In this document: in pieces, positions 43,643-55,261 of the stretch
How the letters are laid out: each line of letters opens with the position of its first letter
How positions within the stretch are numbered: position 1 is the stretch's first letter
NCBI GenBank assembly: GCA_964019695.1
Contig: OZ026518.1
Location: 107,418,305 to 107,482,304 of the forward strand
Reading direction: 5' to 3'
Source: Loripinus fragilis
Taxonomy: Eukaryota > Mollusca > Bivalvia > Lucinida > Lucinidae
Length of the DNA stretch: 64,000 bases
Program-made: the position numbers and the translations under genes
The notes under the pieces: generated by a model
The model's database searches: none
What the model was told of the DNA's origin: nothing
The model's input: only the letters and a program-made list of their open reading frames with translations

Positions 43643-43955
43643 ATCTTCTTGTCCGTCAAAATTAAACATTTGCAAACAGTAGATGTTATTACTTAAAACA
43701 GGCATATATTTGCTAGGTAAGTTTGATAATTTTGAGTCAGGAGACATAAAATTCATGTATTCAACATAAAAGCGGTGATGCTTGACATACCTGATCTACT
43801 CCCCAACTTTATGTGTGTCACGGTGAGTAGTGAATGCACCTTTGTGCAAACTCGTCTTTGTCGCATGTTGTAATGAAATTATGTCCGTCGACAGTTTTTC
43901 AATCGAGCAGGTTCACAAATTTTGATAGCAGGTCGTAAAAGGAGAGAGAGAGAGA

Positions 43956-43979
43956 GAAACGCCATTTAAATGGCGTTTC
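43956..43979. repeat. 24-nt perfect palindrome
   Basis: GAAACGCCATTT is followed by its exact complement AAATGGCGTTTC with no loop; preceded by a (GA)n run at 43940-43956. Confidence 0.95.
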
Positions 43980-44099
43980 GCTGGCATGCCGATAATGGCC
44001 CAACATTGGATGCTGGCTTGGTAGCTTTGAGAATTTTGAGAATTTTAGGAGATCCGGTCCAGTATTGCTAAGAAATTCTATATTTTTGTGATTTTTTCA

Positions 44100-44150
44100 G
44101 GGGGGGGGGGGTCCGGACCCCCTTTCCTCCCTTCTGGATCCGCGCATGGG
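44100..44150. repeat. GGTCCGGACC/GGATCC transposon end
   Basis: G-run then GGTCCGGACCCCC and CTTCTGGATCCGCG; related to ends at 9386, 41225 and 52085. Confidence 0.6.
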
Positions 44151-44326
44151 ACCGGTCAATGATAACACTTATTGAGATATACTGAAAACCCATCTTATCG
44201 TGCGCCTTTGCTTTTGTAGGGCACTTTGCGTACTTTCTATCGCATGCACAAAATTTTATATTGACGAAACATTCTTTCCTGAATTCCATTCGGGTCTGAT
44301 CTGGATCCAAACCGTTTTTGCAAATG

Positions 44327-44331
<5 letters not shown>

Positions 44332-44376
<45 letters not shown>
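44332..44376 (+). repeat. (GA)n microsatellite, ~45 bp
   Basis: Uninterrupted AG dinucleotides; explains the Arg-Glu and Ser-Leu ORFs on the two strands. Confidence 0.98.
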
Positions 44377-44379
<3 letters not shown>

Positions 44380-44437
44380 GTGCATGCACTTCCTTCCGGG
44401 AAAATCAAAGTGCATCGGCAGATCGACAAGTAGAGAG

Positions 44438-44464
<27 letters not shown>
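44438..44464 (+). repeat. (GT)n microsatellite, ~27 bp
   Basis: Uninterrupted GT dinucleotides, followed by GCGCGAGCG. Confidence 0.97.
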
Positions 44465-44468
<4 letters not shown>

Positions 44469-45235
44469 AGCGTGCACGTTCTTTTTTAAATTCGTCATTT
44501 TTTTAACTCGAGGAACTCGTCTACGTATTTCAATGTTTGGTGTAGATCTTTGCAAAAAATCTGATCGTACGAGTTGTCCTTGCGACTGTATTACAGTCAA
44601 ACTCTGCATTTGCGCAGATCGAGAACGAGCGAAAGCGTTTTGGTATTTTAAAGGAAGCACGTAAAAGCAGCGATTCATCGGTAGTCCGAAACGAGTGAAC
44701 ATAGGAGACCCGGCTTTTCGAATGGTTAAACGCCTTGTAAGTAAATTGAGTCAAATCAGATGCACGTGCCAGGCTCTCGACTTGGCGCTGGACATTTTAC
44801 TGACTAAGCCCGCAATTAATTATAAGTATTTAGCGGCGATTTTAATAAGATTAATGAAAAGAAAAATGAGTAGATAGCACAGAATCGCATCGCCGTGTTT
44901 TCAACACGTTTATGTCACATTTTAACATGCATATTATACGTTTTTGTTCATGATAAAGACCACATTCTAAAATTTCGAACGCTAGCACCTTTTCTAAAAT
45001 TACGAACAACGGAAAAAAATAATATTTTTTTTTGCGTTTGAATGTTTAGAACATCTACCGTACTGCACCAGATTTCAGTTAACATTTTTTTCTAGGGAAA
45101 AAGTCTGATCCTGCAGTGATTTCTTATGTCACCTTTGTTTTTTTTTTCAATATTTAAACCGTCAATCCCTCATACACTAGTGGATTTTTTCCTTCTTGTT
45201 TGATAGTAAATGATTTTGGATGCTCTACTGTATAT
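44465..45235. other. Unassigned, locally CpG-richer
   Basis: 44550-44830 is richer in CpG than most of the window and contains CGCCTTGTAAGTAAATTG, a good donor-like site near 44737, but no convincing exon. The rest is AT-rich. Confidence 0.35.
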
Positions 45236-45425
45236 ATATTGAGGGGTCACAGGTTTTAATTTCTAATCATCTACCTATTTATGATTCCAAACCCTCTTCC
45301 CAGTATTAATGGAATTTATCAAATGAATTTCTTTCTATGTGGATTGTTTTTGTCCTACCGAACAGTGTAGACCCGAATGAAATGCCGCATGATTATGTGG
45401 TATTTCATCTGAGTTTAGAACTCAC
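45236..45425 (+). repeat. Compound repeat: GAGGGGTCACA box plus AAACAGTG hairpin
   Basis: ATTGAGGGGTCACAGG at 45238; hairpin GAACAGTGTAGACCCGAATG with inner AAATGCCGCAT / ATGTGGTATTT from 45361. Same arrangement as 30985-31124. Confidence 0.72.
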
Positions 45426-45478
45426 TAATATGCAAAGCGCAAATGTATTAATCTTGACATAACAGATACGTATATAGT

Positions 45479-45660
45479 GGGAGCGCAGTGGTATATATAT
45501 CTGTCTCGAGATCGAGTGGCTGCAGATTCGAGCCTCACCGGCTTCACTGCGCTGTGTCCTTGAGCAAGATGCTTAGTAATGGTTCAACCCAAGAAGACTC
45601 ATCCCGACATAACTGATAAATTGTTGACTTATATATATGACGTAAAGAATCAAATCAAAC
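45479..45660 (+). mobile_element. tRNA-derived SINE
   Basis: GGGAGCGCAGTGG start, TTCGAGCCTCACCGGC B-box region, TGTCCTTGAGCAAGATGCTT core, AATCAAATCAAAC end. Candidate imperfect target duplication AGATACGTAT (left) and AGATACGCAT (right). Confidence 0.88.
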
Positions 45661-46596
45661 AAAATAGATACGCATAGAAGCACACTATATAGACCTATCA
45701 ATTTTTGAAAGAAAATTTTGTCGAACCTGATCGAGATCTGGATTCAAATTGTGTGTTATCAGGAGTCGGCACCAGTAAGCAGAGAGAGATACAACAAAAT
45801 AATTTTAACCGTTTGTACTTTGACAAACTTAAATTTTGCATAATATGCGACATTTCACCAGGATCTACACAGTTTGTAAGGGGAAAAACAATATTCAGTG
45901 TTTATGTGGAAATTATAATCTTTGACCCCTCCAATGTACAATGGATCATCAGAAGTTAATTGTATCAGCCGGACTAGGCATATTAAAACTAAACATTGAA
46001 CATTACTAGAGTGAAAATAAAAATGGATTTTACTTTTGAACATACATATATATATATTAGTTATAAGTTATTATAACCTATCTTATCACTATTGAGTTGA
46101 ACACGAGGTCTTGCACATGCTTTGTTCCAGGATTTGCACTGCTCAAGATTGGAAAAGGGAAAAATAGCTTTTGTGACCAAAATGGCTGTCGCTATTACAT
46201 TTATACACTGACCCAAAATGAAAACTTTACACTTTATTTATTTGAATAACTGTTTTGTTAGTATACATGTCGTTGTAAGATTTACGCATGCTTATCGAGA
46301 CTTCGTCGCAGATAACGATTATGCAATTTTTATTCAAATTCCAGGTCTATTCAAGCGTCAATGCCTGAAAAACGTGATGCACCAGTCATTTGTATGGAGC
46401 CATGGCCCATTGGGTCAAGAAATAGTGGGGCTTTTAACTTTTCAATTTGTACCGCCCTGCTAAAAGCCCTGACTACTGCTGGGCAAAATTTGTAATAAAA
46501 CCCCTACTAAAGCCCCTGTCACCGCTACGCGATAAAACAATGGTAATTAAAACCCTGGTACATCTAAGGTACTGTTTTTCAGAGTTTAAATCCTAG
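45661..46596. other. Mostly unassigned
   Basis: A reverse compound-repeat fragment lies at 45838-45930 (CAGGATCTACACAGTTTGTA then TTTGACCCCTCCAATG). Frames of 81-84 codons show no motif. Confidence 0.4.
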
Positions 46597-49500
46597 CACT
46601 TAATAGACGGATGGCTGAGAATGGGTTTGCTCCCCCCCCCTAGGGAATTTTGCAGACATATCCTATCTTGTAGAGAATTGAAAGCCGGGTCTTTTAAGAG
46701 ATGTTTGCACTCTGTGCTCCGGGGCGTTAGTCTGTAAGAGCCTGTAACATACGTTACTTAATCAAACTAAGAAAAAGTAAATTGAAAGTTTGGGCTACAA
46801 ATTGAAGACATTAAAATATTTATTTTTAAAAATCATTCATATAGTCTGCATACTGGATATCTTAACTACATATGACAGCCATTTGAACAAAATTGCGGCT
46901 TCCTAAGGTGTCATATGCGTTACATAAATCAGATAACCCATTACAATTTGCAAGTGTGGCTAACATCATTTACATTCTAAATCTCTCTGTGTGTTTTGCA
47001 AAATGGTTTTAACCATTTCTGACTAGCTTATGCAATTGGCTAACAGAAAAATTAAAGTTTGTTTTCCTAGCTTGAATATTTTTTCTGGAATAAGCAATTA
47101 AACAACCCTACCCCTACCCAGTTTTAAGGTGAAATGTTTGGTATTAAAACTAAAGTAAAAATAGTTAAAAAATATTTGCAGTTGATGAATGTGTTTCATT
47201 GTTTGGGATTTATTTGCTTATATGAAAAGACTCATAAATCTGCAAGTTTGTTGCAAATTTTTTAATATCAGAGGCTGTAACATATGTTACCTGATGTAAT
47301 AAATGGGCAAGCTCATTGTCTTTACGTAAGATATGCCTGAAACTGTTTTAATCTCCTCGAAGGAATTTTGCAGACATATTCCTTCTTATAGTACAACTCA
47401 AGCTGCATCGAATAAGGGATGTTTGCACTCTCTATGTTGGGGCGTTAGTCTGAAACAGCGTGTTACATGTGTTACTATATCAAATAAAGGAAATGTAGTT
47501 TGAAAGTTTGAGCTAAAATTGTGAAAAAACTTGCAGCTGTTGGATATCTTACATTGTTTAGGGATTTTAAACTGGCTCCTATGATAAAGACTTATAGCTC
47601 TGCTAGTTGTCATCAAGTTTTAAAGATCAGAGAGCGTTACATATGTTAGCTTGATAAGTAAAATCATCAAACAGTATTTTGACATCAAGCTGAGTAAGGG
47701 CCTGCTCCATCCTAATCCGCTTTGGAATTCTGCAGACAAATTACATCTTATGTAGCCATTCAAGGTGTATTTAATAAGAAATGTCTGCACTCTGTAAATT
47801 GGGGCGTTAGCCTGTAACAGCTTGTTACATATGTTACTATATCAATTTGAGAATAAGAAATTTGAATGTTTGAGCTATTAAAAGAAGACATTGAAATTAT
47901 CTAATAAATTGGCATTCTTATAGTCTTTATACTGGATGTCTTTACTACATATGGAAGCTGTTTAACGTAAATACGGCTAACTGTGGTGTTATGTGCGTTA
48001 CATGAACCTAATTATAATTTAAAAGCTATAATTGTGGCAATCGTCATTTAGTTAAACAACTTCTATGACTTGATTTCAAACTGTTTTATTAGATTTTACA
48101 AACATATACTCAATTGATGAATAAGAAAAACCAAGTTTGCCTTTCTATCTTAAATATATTGTCTTATAGGAGCTAATACACAGCCCTACTCCCAGTTTTA
48201 CAGAGAAGCGAATTTTGTTGTTACCATTTAAGTAAAACACATGGAAGCGATTACAGCATGTGGATATTTTTCATTTTCTTAGTTGTCTTGCTCATATATC
48301 TGCAAGACGTCATTAAGTTTAAGATCAGGATACTTAATGTGTACTTATAAGTCTTTGGTGCCAAAACACTAGAAATTATATTCATTTGTGATTATCAAGC
48401 CCATGGACTGTTTTTACAGATGTTATCAATGACCTTTTGGACACATTTCCTAATACTGTGCATATAATGCTTAATATAGAGCCACAAATAGAAAAGATAG
48501 TTTTACATTTTTACCAGAAAATACAATAAATGAAATGGTCCAAACTATTTCTCATCGATTTAACACTCATGTTAAACGTTTGTCGTTGTCTGCTTCTGTG
48601 GTAATCATTATTATCACACGCCTCCTTGCAACTAGTAGAATCATCACACAATATTTCAATCATTTACTGTTATTCAATTTTACCACCAGTCCACTCAAAA
48701 TTGATGAGCCATTATCAACTTTCCAATTTTGCCATTTATGGCTTGGAACATTCGGACACTGATATGAATTCCTAATAGTTGGCTCTTTGAGTATGTGTTT
48801 CAAGTGATACTCTGCAAGTAGGAGAAAGACTAAAGCTTTACAAGGAGGAAAACTATGCCATTAAGAGCAATGAGTACCTGGACTGATGTACCTTGATATT
48901 TCTGTGACAAAGAATCATATCTTAGCTGGTTAACTTTTATAAATGTAGCCTTTCCATACATGCAACCCACATATTTTCCTCTAATAATGTCTCTGCACTT
49001 ATTATCTTTCCCAATGTCCCAAGCATTCAAAAACTTATTTGAAGTCTTAGTACCTCTGGAGTGCTAAAACCAAGGTAACTCTTTCCCTTCAGATAAACGA
49101 ACTAGATGTATCACAGTAGGTAAAGCATTGAAATGCAGGATGAACAGAGCACAAATAGACCCTTTCAATTCAATGATTCACTAAGTTTCTAAGATAATAG
49201 CGCTTATTAAAGGATGTAACATATATAACTCGTCATAATAAATGAGCAAGGGCATTGACGTTACTTCCTTTTTTGATTACACAGTCAGAGGCAAGTGTTT
49301 TCAATTCAGTATTTTCAATGGATCATGAAATGAGGCACCTTATCAACTTGTTTACTCTGTATAAATCTTCCATAGAGCATAATATAGACATACTGGTTAT
49401 TCCATTCTACCTATAGTCCACTTTCCTTCTTTTGAATGCAACAGCTAATGATATGGCTGCAAAAACTGAGAATTCATAGGTTTTACATTATTTTAAGACA

Positions 49501-51634
49501 TGCTTCAATGTACTGACATCAAAAAACAACCTACTGCAAACATAATTCATGGCAATGTCCAACTTCATATTCTTTCTCTTATACCAGATAACTTTCAAGG
49601 TGTAACAGAATGTTTCAGACGGTCTGCCAAAACCATCAAGAGTCAACATTGTAACTAAAGAAAACTTATAAAGTTCTTTGGGTGCAGCAAAATACTATTG
49701 ATCTAAGACCTGAGGACTTAAGCACCAAAAGACTGGATAGGTGCCATGGCAAATGATGCAAAAAAGCAGCCTATCAAATTTTTGTTTGACCAATGTCAGA
49801 AATCTTAAAGTATTCTTAGAGGTACACGGTAGAGACATAGACTTTGTAAAATCAGAGCAAAGTTATCATTCGACTAGCACGGATGCAGATGCAGCTGCAG
49901 TTAGATTGCTCATGCCACTTCACAGGAAGAGATATATACCAGAGTCATACTCCATTGTATGCATATATGTGAAATGGCATTAAACCCATATTTAATCAGG
50001 TGTTTGATCCCATGACACTGACATGCTGTTTCTGCTTTTGAAGAATGCTAAGGATTCAAGTTTGGCTGAGTCAAGTTGTTTGACACTGGCACTGGCCACA
50101 CATACAAAGAAAATTAAGTCTTTTGATGGCAAAAGAGGAGGATCACACGAAATGCTTATAAGTGATGTTTGTCACAATTACCAATTTTAAAAAGTAATCT
50201 TAATTAATGTAACACATATAACACCATAGGAAGCTGTATATTTGTTAAAAAATCTTTTCTTATTTATCAAAGGTATTCAGCATGCAAACTTCATGAATAA
50301 TTCAAATAAATAGACAGTTTTATGTCTTCTTTCTGTTTCTCAGACTTTCAATTCATTTATTTTTAAATTGATATGGTAACATACGTATCATACCATTACA
50401 GGCTAAACCCCTAGTTAATAGAGTGCAAATATCTCTTATTTGATGCAGCTTGAATTGTTCTTTAAGGTAGGATATATCTGCACAATTCCCAAAGGGGTGG
50501 AGAGGAACAGGATTTTACTCAGTTTGCAGTCCTAGTACAATGCCATGATTCTACTGGTTGTAATGAAATGGGTGATTATTTTGCCATAGAAGCAGACACA
50601 ATGATAGACATTGTGAGGGTGACTTGAATAAAGATTGTTTTTGAATAATTTTATTTAATAGGAATATTTATTAAATTGTGTCATTTAAATGAGAACTATT
50701 ATTTTCTATCTATATGTCTATATATTTTAATATTATAGGCATAAGGAAATATGTGATTAAAAAGGTTATGTATAACATAGGTAACACAATTCCATGGGCT
50801 TGTTATCAGCAATGACTGTAATTACTAAGACTAAGGCACCAGAGGCTAGAGATTAATAGGAAAACATGTGAAAAACAGTATTTTTCTGAAATATCATCTC
50901 TTACTTCCAAGAAAATTTCCTAGCTCATTCATTATGCCATGTAACATACGTTACATACTTTAATAAGTGCTCTGATCCTGATGTCAAACTTGCAAATGTA
51001 TGACTCTTTATTGCATTAGCAAGACAGTGCCAAAAATGTAAGTTATCCACAAGCGTCAAATATTTTCATATATTTTTCTTCAATAATAGATACCAAAATA
51101 GGCTACTTAGAATTGGGGGTAGGGTTGTTTAATAGCCCATGTAAAACAATGTGTTTGAGATAGAAAAGCAAACTTTGTTTTTTCTATTAGTCAAATTAGT
51201 ATTTTAGTAAACTGAGATTAAAAACACTTGTAAAAATGCACAAATTGTCTGTAAAATGAATGATGTTAGTCACGATTTCAACTATCAAAGGGAAATTTAA
51301 TCTATGTAACGCATATAACACCATTGAAGGCAGAAATTTTGTTTAAAATGCTGCTTTTATGTAGCTAAGGCATCCAGCTTGCAAACTACATAAGAAATTT
51401 GAATAATTAGATGTTTTAATGTCTTCTTTCTGTAGCTCAAACTTTCATTTTGATTTTTTCCTTAGTTTGTTACAGTAACATATGTAACAGGCTGTCAGAG
51501 ACTAACGCCCCGGAGCACAGAGTGCAAACATCTCTTAAAAGATGCGGCTTGAAATTTTCTTCAAGATAGGATATGTCTGCAAAATTCCCTAGGGGGGGGG
51601 GAGCAGGACCTTTTTTAGCTCGAAGTCTATTAAG
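46597..51634. mobile_element. 5.04-kb DNA element with ~700-bp terminal inverted repeats
   Basis: CACTTAATAGAC at the left edge pairs with GTCTATTAAGT at the right. Inward, both arms share in mirror order a C/G run with TAGGGAATTTTGCAGACATA, GATGTTTGCACTCTGTGCTC, GGGGCGTTAGTCTG, a GTAACATATGTTAC-type palindrome, GGATATCTTAACTACAT, and ATTAAACAACCCTACCCC (near 47100 and the complement near 51125). Homology runs to about 47330 and 50900. Two further subterminal units start at 47365 and 47725 on the left and one at about 50510 on the right. The centre holds a decayed ORF (49741-50190). Superfamily not identified. Confidence 0.87.
49741..50190 (+). pseudogene. Decayed ORF inside the 5-kb element (ADT-box / DTD-motif type)
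   Basis: First frame (49741-49983) reads VRNLKVFLEVHG, then SYHSTSTDADAAAVRLLMPL; after a stop and frameshift a second frame (50011-50190) begins HDTDMLFLLLKN and continues 58 codons. The order, a (S/T)T..EADTR.LLH-like box followed ~45 residues later by a DTD(V/M) motif with hydrophobic residues, resembles uncharacterised metazoan element-encoded proteins with EEADTR and SPDTDV motifs. That comparison is from memory and the EADTR box is poorly kept here. Probably the element's former protein. Confidence 0.4.
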
Positions 51635-53199
51635 TCCTGCTAAACCCAGTATCTCAGGCCCCTATGTTTGGGGGACAAATCTACAAAGGACTGGTGCCAG
51701 GTGGCTAAGTTGCCACCCGCTGGTGCATAATTCAACATGGCTTTTAATTACTGAATTACAACTCTTAGACATTGGTTATGGGCCAAAATGGCTATGGACT
51801 GAAATGACCACTGTGACTGATATAAATTTAACATGCACGTTGATTCATGATTACATTAATTGCATTTATTAAGAGAGTTGTCACTCAGGTCATGAAAGAA
51901 ATCAGTTGGTAGAGTGTCATTTGTGAGAATAAAAGTTTCTGAAAAATGAGCTGCATCGGCCCGTTAGGTCATGAATAAAAAACTGTCTTAGGGACTTTCA
52001 ACCAGGTCTGACACAAGTCATGCAAACTGTGCTGAATAACCACAGCAGTTGGCTAGACATGCAATAATCAAGAGGTTAGTGCAGGGGTCCAGACCCCCCT
52101 CCTCCCCGTGGATCACAATTTATATAGATTTTATAGGGATTAAGCAATTATACCGCCTATAAAAATGTTGGACCTCTTTCTCGAACCTTGAAAAATTATG
52201 AATTAATTATAATAAACCACTGGGCCCCCTCCGTAAAATAGGCTTTAAAAAGTTGTCAGAGCTTTTCAGCGCACCAAGGAGTCCAAAGAGCTTTTGTAAT
52301 CGGTGATGCTTCGCTCTTAGACTTTTTTAAGTGGCATCTCCTGAACCGCTGAACATGAGGGCTACAAGAGCTCTAGATGAAAAAGCTTTATAATAACATC
52401 TGAATCATTGTCCAAAATTTAAATAATTTCCCAGATTTTTTTAACTCTAATACCCTCTACCAAAATTGCCAACAACAAAAGGGCCACCAGAGCTCTAGAT
52501 AAGAAAAATCTATAAACAACATGCATAACCCATTGTCTGCGCAGGTGCGATACTCAAAGGCACATCGTAACTGAAAATGGGTTTTGCGTTAAAAACATGG
52601 TATGCATTACTCAAAACACACTATGTTAAAAAAAATAAGCACGCACTGAATGTCTATACATAAAAAGTTTGTGGAGACATCAAGTAACTAACCTTTAATT
52701 GGTAGCTAAGCAATATCAATGATTGGTATTTCAGTATTTAATGACAGAATGATAAGATTTTCTACACTTTTTTTGTTGAAAATTTAAAATTTCGCACATG
52801 AGGATGTCGGTCACACATGACGACGCTGATTTATCAACCAATCAGGTGCATCACATGATTTGGTGATGCAATTGGTAAACAGGTATGTCGCATGTACCTA
52901 CAATGCTCAAATCAGATAGGTCAGTATACGATAGTCATGCCACCTGTTAGAAGATACTAGTGCAAATTCAAAATAAATAAATTCACAGAATTGTTCATGA
53001 TGCCTTCTACCAAAATTGCACAAATAGTTCTCCACCAAAGATGACCCAGAGCTCTGGCTTTAAATGACATCTCCTACTAAACCACAAAATTGCAAAAATG
53101 GTTCCACTCCGCCGAACACATGAGGACGCACTCTGAAAATATGGTATCCTTTGATGCTCCATTCCAGTTTAATGGGACACAAAATCCTTCTGTCAGGTC
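51635..53199. other. Mostly unassigned
   Basis: A GGTCCAGACCCCCCTCC transposon end lies at 52085. Otherwise AT-rich without supported features; no SLC17 exon recognised. Confidence 0.4.
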
Positions 53200-53520
53200 T
53201 TAAGTTGCCATTGTTGTTCAGCTAACATGTGTGACCGATGATAGGATGGAGTTTCCATCCACTAGGAAGGTTTTTTAAGGACGGAAAATCCATCTTAAGG
53301 GGGCCATAGATTTGGATGGTAAAACGGTCCAAACTCAAACTTATGGCTTGGATGGAATAACCATCCAAAACAGTTGGACGGAAATTCCATCCAAATTTTA
53401 AGTTTTGGAGTTCGGATGGATACCCATCGCGGACTAGACTGTTGAAGGTAATTTTACTTTAACACCAGAGTGAGTTAGGAACCCCAAATTGCCGTAGTAG
53501 TATGACCACAGTTAATATAG
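53200..53520. repeat. GGATGG-rich repeat, inverted relative to 39490-39970
   Basis: Contains GATGGAGTTTCCATCC, TTGGATGGTAAAACGGTCC, TTGGACGGAAATTCCATCC and ends GGATACCCATCGCGGACTAG. The repeated GGATGG/CCATCC pieces form local hairpins. The flank to 53520 (CCCCAAATTGCCGTAGTAGT) extends the homology. Confidence 0.7.
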
Positions 53521-53571
53521 GCTTCTAAAGTGTATTAGTAGATAAGTGAGATGTGATTCAGCTGATTGGCG

Positions 53572-53762
53572 TGGAGCACGGTGACTCAGTGGTAGAGTGC
53601 TTGACTCGAAATTGAGGGATTTTGTGTTTGAGCCTCACAGAGGCACTGCATTGTGTCCTTGAGCAAGACACTTTATCCTCTACTTAGTACTGGTTCAACC
53701 CAGTCCTGACATGACTGAATAAATGTTGACTGAGACGTAAAGAAACAAAATCAAACAAACAA
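53572..53762 (+). mobile_element. tRNA-derived SINE
   Basis: GTGACTCAGTGGTAGAGTGC, TGTGTTTGAGCCTCACAG, TGTCCTTGAGCAAGACACTT, TTAGTACTGGTTCAACCC and an A-rich end. CAGCTGA flanks both sides, a likely short target duplication. Located upstream of the SLC17-like exon. Confidence 0.88.
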
Positions 53763-53925
53763 ACAGCTGACAGCACCTTAAGAGTTAAAACAAAAATCCA
53801 TGCATACATTTTATTTGGAGCTCAGTTTATTTTCTTCCAAAGTTTAGCAGGGTTGTCATTTTTTCTCAGAAAGCAACTTTTAGATTAGCGTAAACATACT
53901 GCTTGTTAACTGATTTAACCATTAA

Positions 53926-54119
53926 AGCGCCAATCAAGACTGCAGCAGACGACAAATTTTGCAACATCTTTCCCAATTTTCGACAAAACTTAGGTATGAT
54001 ATTTCATGAGAATCGTCTGCCAGCAGACGATTCTCATGAAATATCATACCTTATTGGTTATTTTTGAAAAAGCGGCAAAATTTAAAATTGTCGTCTGCTG
54101 CAAATTGTAGGTGGCGCTT
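53926..54119. mobile_element. Fold-back element with perfect 29-bp core arms, 194 bp
   Basis: AAAGCGCC and GCAGCAGACGACAA at the left pair with TTGTCGTCTGCTGC and GGCGCTTT at the right. In the centre AGGTATGATATTTCATGAGA extends to a 29-bp arm (53992-54020), a CA loop, and its exact complement (54023-54051). Diverged relatives near 32222, 54230 and 59260. Confidence 0.92.
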
Positions 54120-54373
54120 TAAGGATTTAGTGCCAACATTGCTGCAGTATACAACTTATTTAATGATCTTATTCAGCTTGCTGTGGAAAACAAGGCTTGA
54201 GCTTGACAAGTTTATATTTCAATTTAATTGTCTGTCTGCAGATGATTCACATGAAATATCAGTTCTCATTTAATTTAATAAAGGAATGATTTAAGTTGAA
54301 AAAGTTATCTCCTGCAAATTTTAACTCTTTGCATGCTAGGTAAAAAAATGCCTGCAAGAATACAATTAAAGTT

Positions 54374-54456
54374 ACAAACAGTTTTGAACTTTGGATCCTA
54401 TCCAGATCAGGACTGATGCTCTGTTGGTCCTGATCTGTGTCTTAACTATTTGCAAA
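54374..54456. repeat. Short palindromic repeat, AAACAGTG hairpin family
   Basis: CCAGATCAGGAC pairs with GTCCTGATCTG; outer ACAAACAGTT pairs with AACTATTTG. Confidence 0.72.
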
Positions 54457-54656
54457 GATTATCAGCGGATGACAAAAGTCGCCGCTAGAAAGGAAAGAGT
54501 TATTGTTGGGCTTTTAGGTTTTATTTTACTGCTTAATTTTAACCTGTGTTCACTTTCGAATTATTGTTGTATTAAAACTGTGCATGCACTTTTATATATT
54601 ACCATAAATACAAATATGATTATGATTTGTACATCACATTCATTTTGACCCAACAG

Positions 54657-54756
54657 GTTTTCACTATCCTGGCTTTAGTTCAATTATATCCCGTAAAGTT
54701 CCAGAACAGGAGCGCTCGCTAACCTACAGTGTTATATGCTCTGGGTCCCACCTTGG
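54657..54756 (+). CDS. SLC17-family transporter exon (SLC17A9/VNUT-like), internal
   Basis: A 100-bp internal exon bounded by a CAACAG acceptor and a GTAAGG donor. It starts with two bases of a split Gly codon, has 32 complete codons and ends with two bases of another Gly codon. The peptide starts FHYPGFSSIISRKVP and continues EQERSLTYSVICSGSHLG. This is the loop and following helix of the N-terminal half of SLC17 major-facilitator anion transporters, where family members have G-(I/L)-x-(F/Y)-P-A...ER-x-x-(T/S)-x-x-x-x-G-(A/S)-(Q/H)-(F/L)-G. The ER..TYS and SGSHLGT patterns fit vesicular nucleotide transporter (SLC17A9) better than sialin or VGLUT. Its likely role is membrane-potential-driven ATP uptake into secretory vesicles. 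The exon joins in frame to 62237-62310. The upstream exon was not found. Confidence 0.8.
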
Positions 54757-54852
54757 GTAAGGTTTTCTATTCTTTCTCCAATAAATAAGGTAAATGTTCT
54801 AAAATTTCAAACACTTTTCACTTTCTGTTCTCAAAGAAAATGCCGGTTATCT

Positions 54853-55094
54853 GGCCCGAGGTTATAAGACTTTTTTCATGCTCAACTCAGCTGAACATGA
54901 AATTTATCCTGCTCATAATTGTTAAAATGCCAACAAGTGTTGGCATTTTAACATTTATTTGCATGATAAATACCACATCTGAGAGACATACAGCAAGAAA
55001 CTTCTTTATTTGTCGGTATTTTAGTTTTTATCAGCAGTTGAAATTTCGTGCTCAGTTGAGTTGAGCATGAAAAAAGCTTTATAACCTCAGGGCC
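54853..55094. mobile_element. MITE family M6, 242 bp
   Basis: GGCCCGAGGTTATAAGACTT at the left, GCTTTATAACCTCAGGGCC at the right, ~45-bp terminal repeats (CATGCTCAACTCAGCTGAAC etc.). Central TGCCAACAAGTGTTGGCA hairpin. Relative at 37077-37317. Confidence 0.9.
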
Positions 55095-55123
55095 AGGGCT
55101 GGAATTGACAAAATACTTGTCAG

Positions 55124-55261
55124 ATTCGAGCACAGTGGCTCAGTGGTAGAATGCTTGACTCGAGATTGAGAGGTTGCAGTTTCAAGCCTCACGGGAGGCA
55201 GAGTGTTGTGTCCTTGAGCAAAATACTTTATCCTCTGCTTAGTACTGGTTTAACCCAGGAA
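55124..55261 (+). mobile_element. SINE, left part of a split copy
   Basis: CACAGTGGCTCAGTGGTAG, TTTCAAGCCTCACGGGAG, TGTCCTTGAGCAAAATACTT, and TAGTACTGGTTTAACCCAGG, ending in GAA at 55259-55261. The family's next block (GACACGTCCC...) is missing here and found at 59004. Left flank ACTTGT recurs after the right part. Confidence 0.92.

Noticed and set aside
44200..44702. Arg-Glu, Ser-Leu and His-Thr rich ORFs on both strands
   Set aside because: They are translations of the (GA)n and (GT)n microsatellites.
53500..54656. Upstream exon of the SLC17-like gene in the 1.1 kb before 54657
   Set aside because: I found no splice-bounded frame with the expected SLC17 residues; the stretch is a SINE, a fold-back element and a hairpin repeat.
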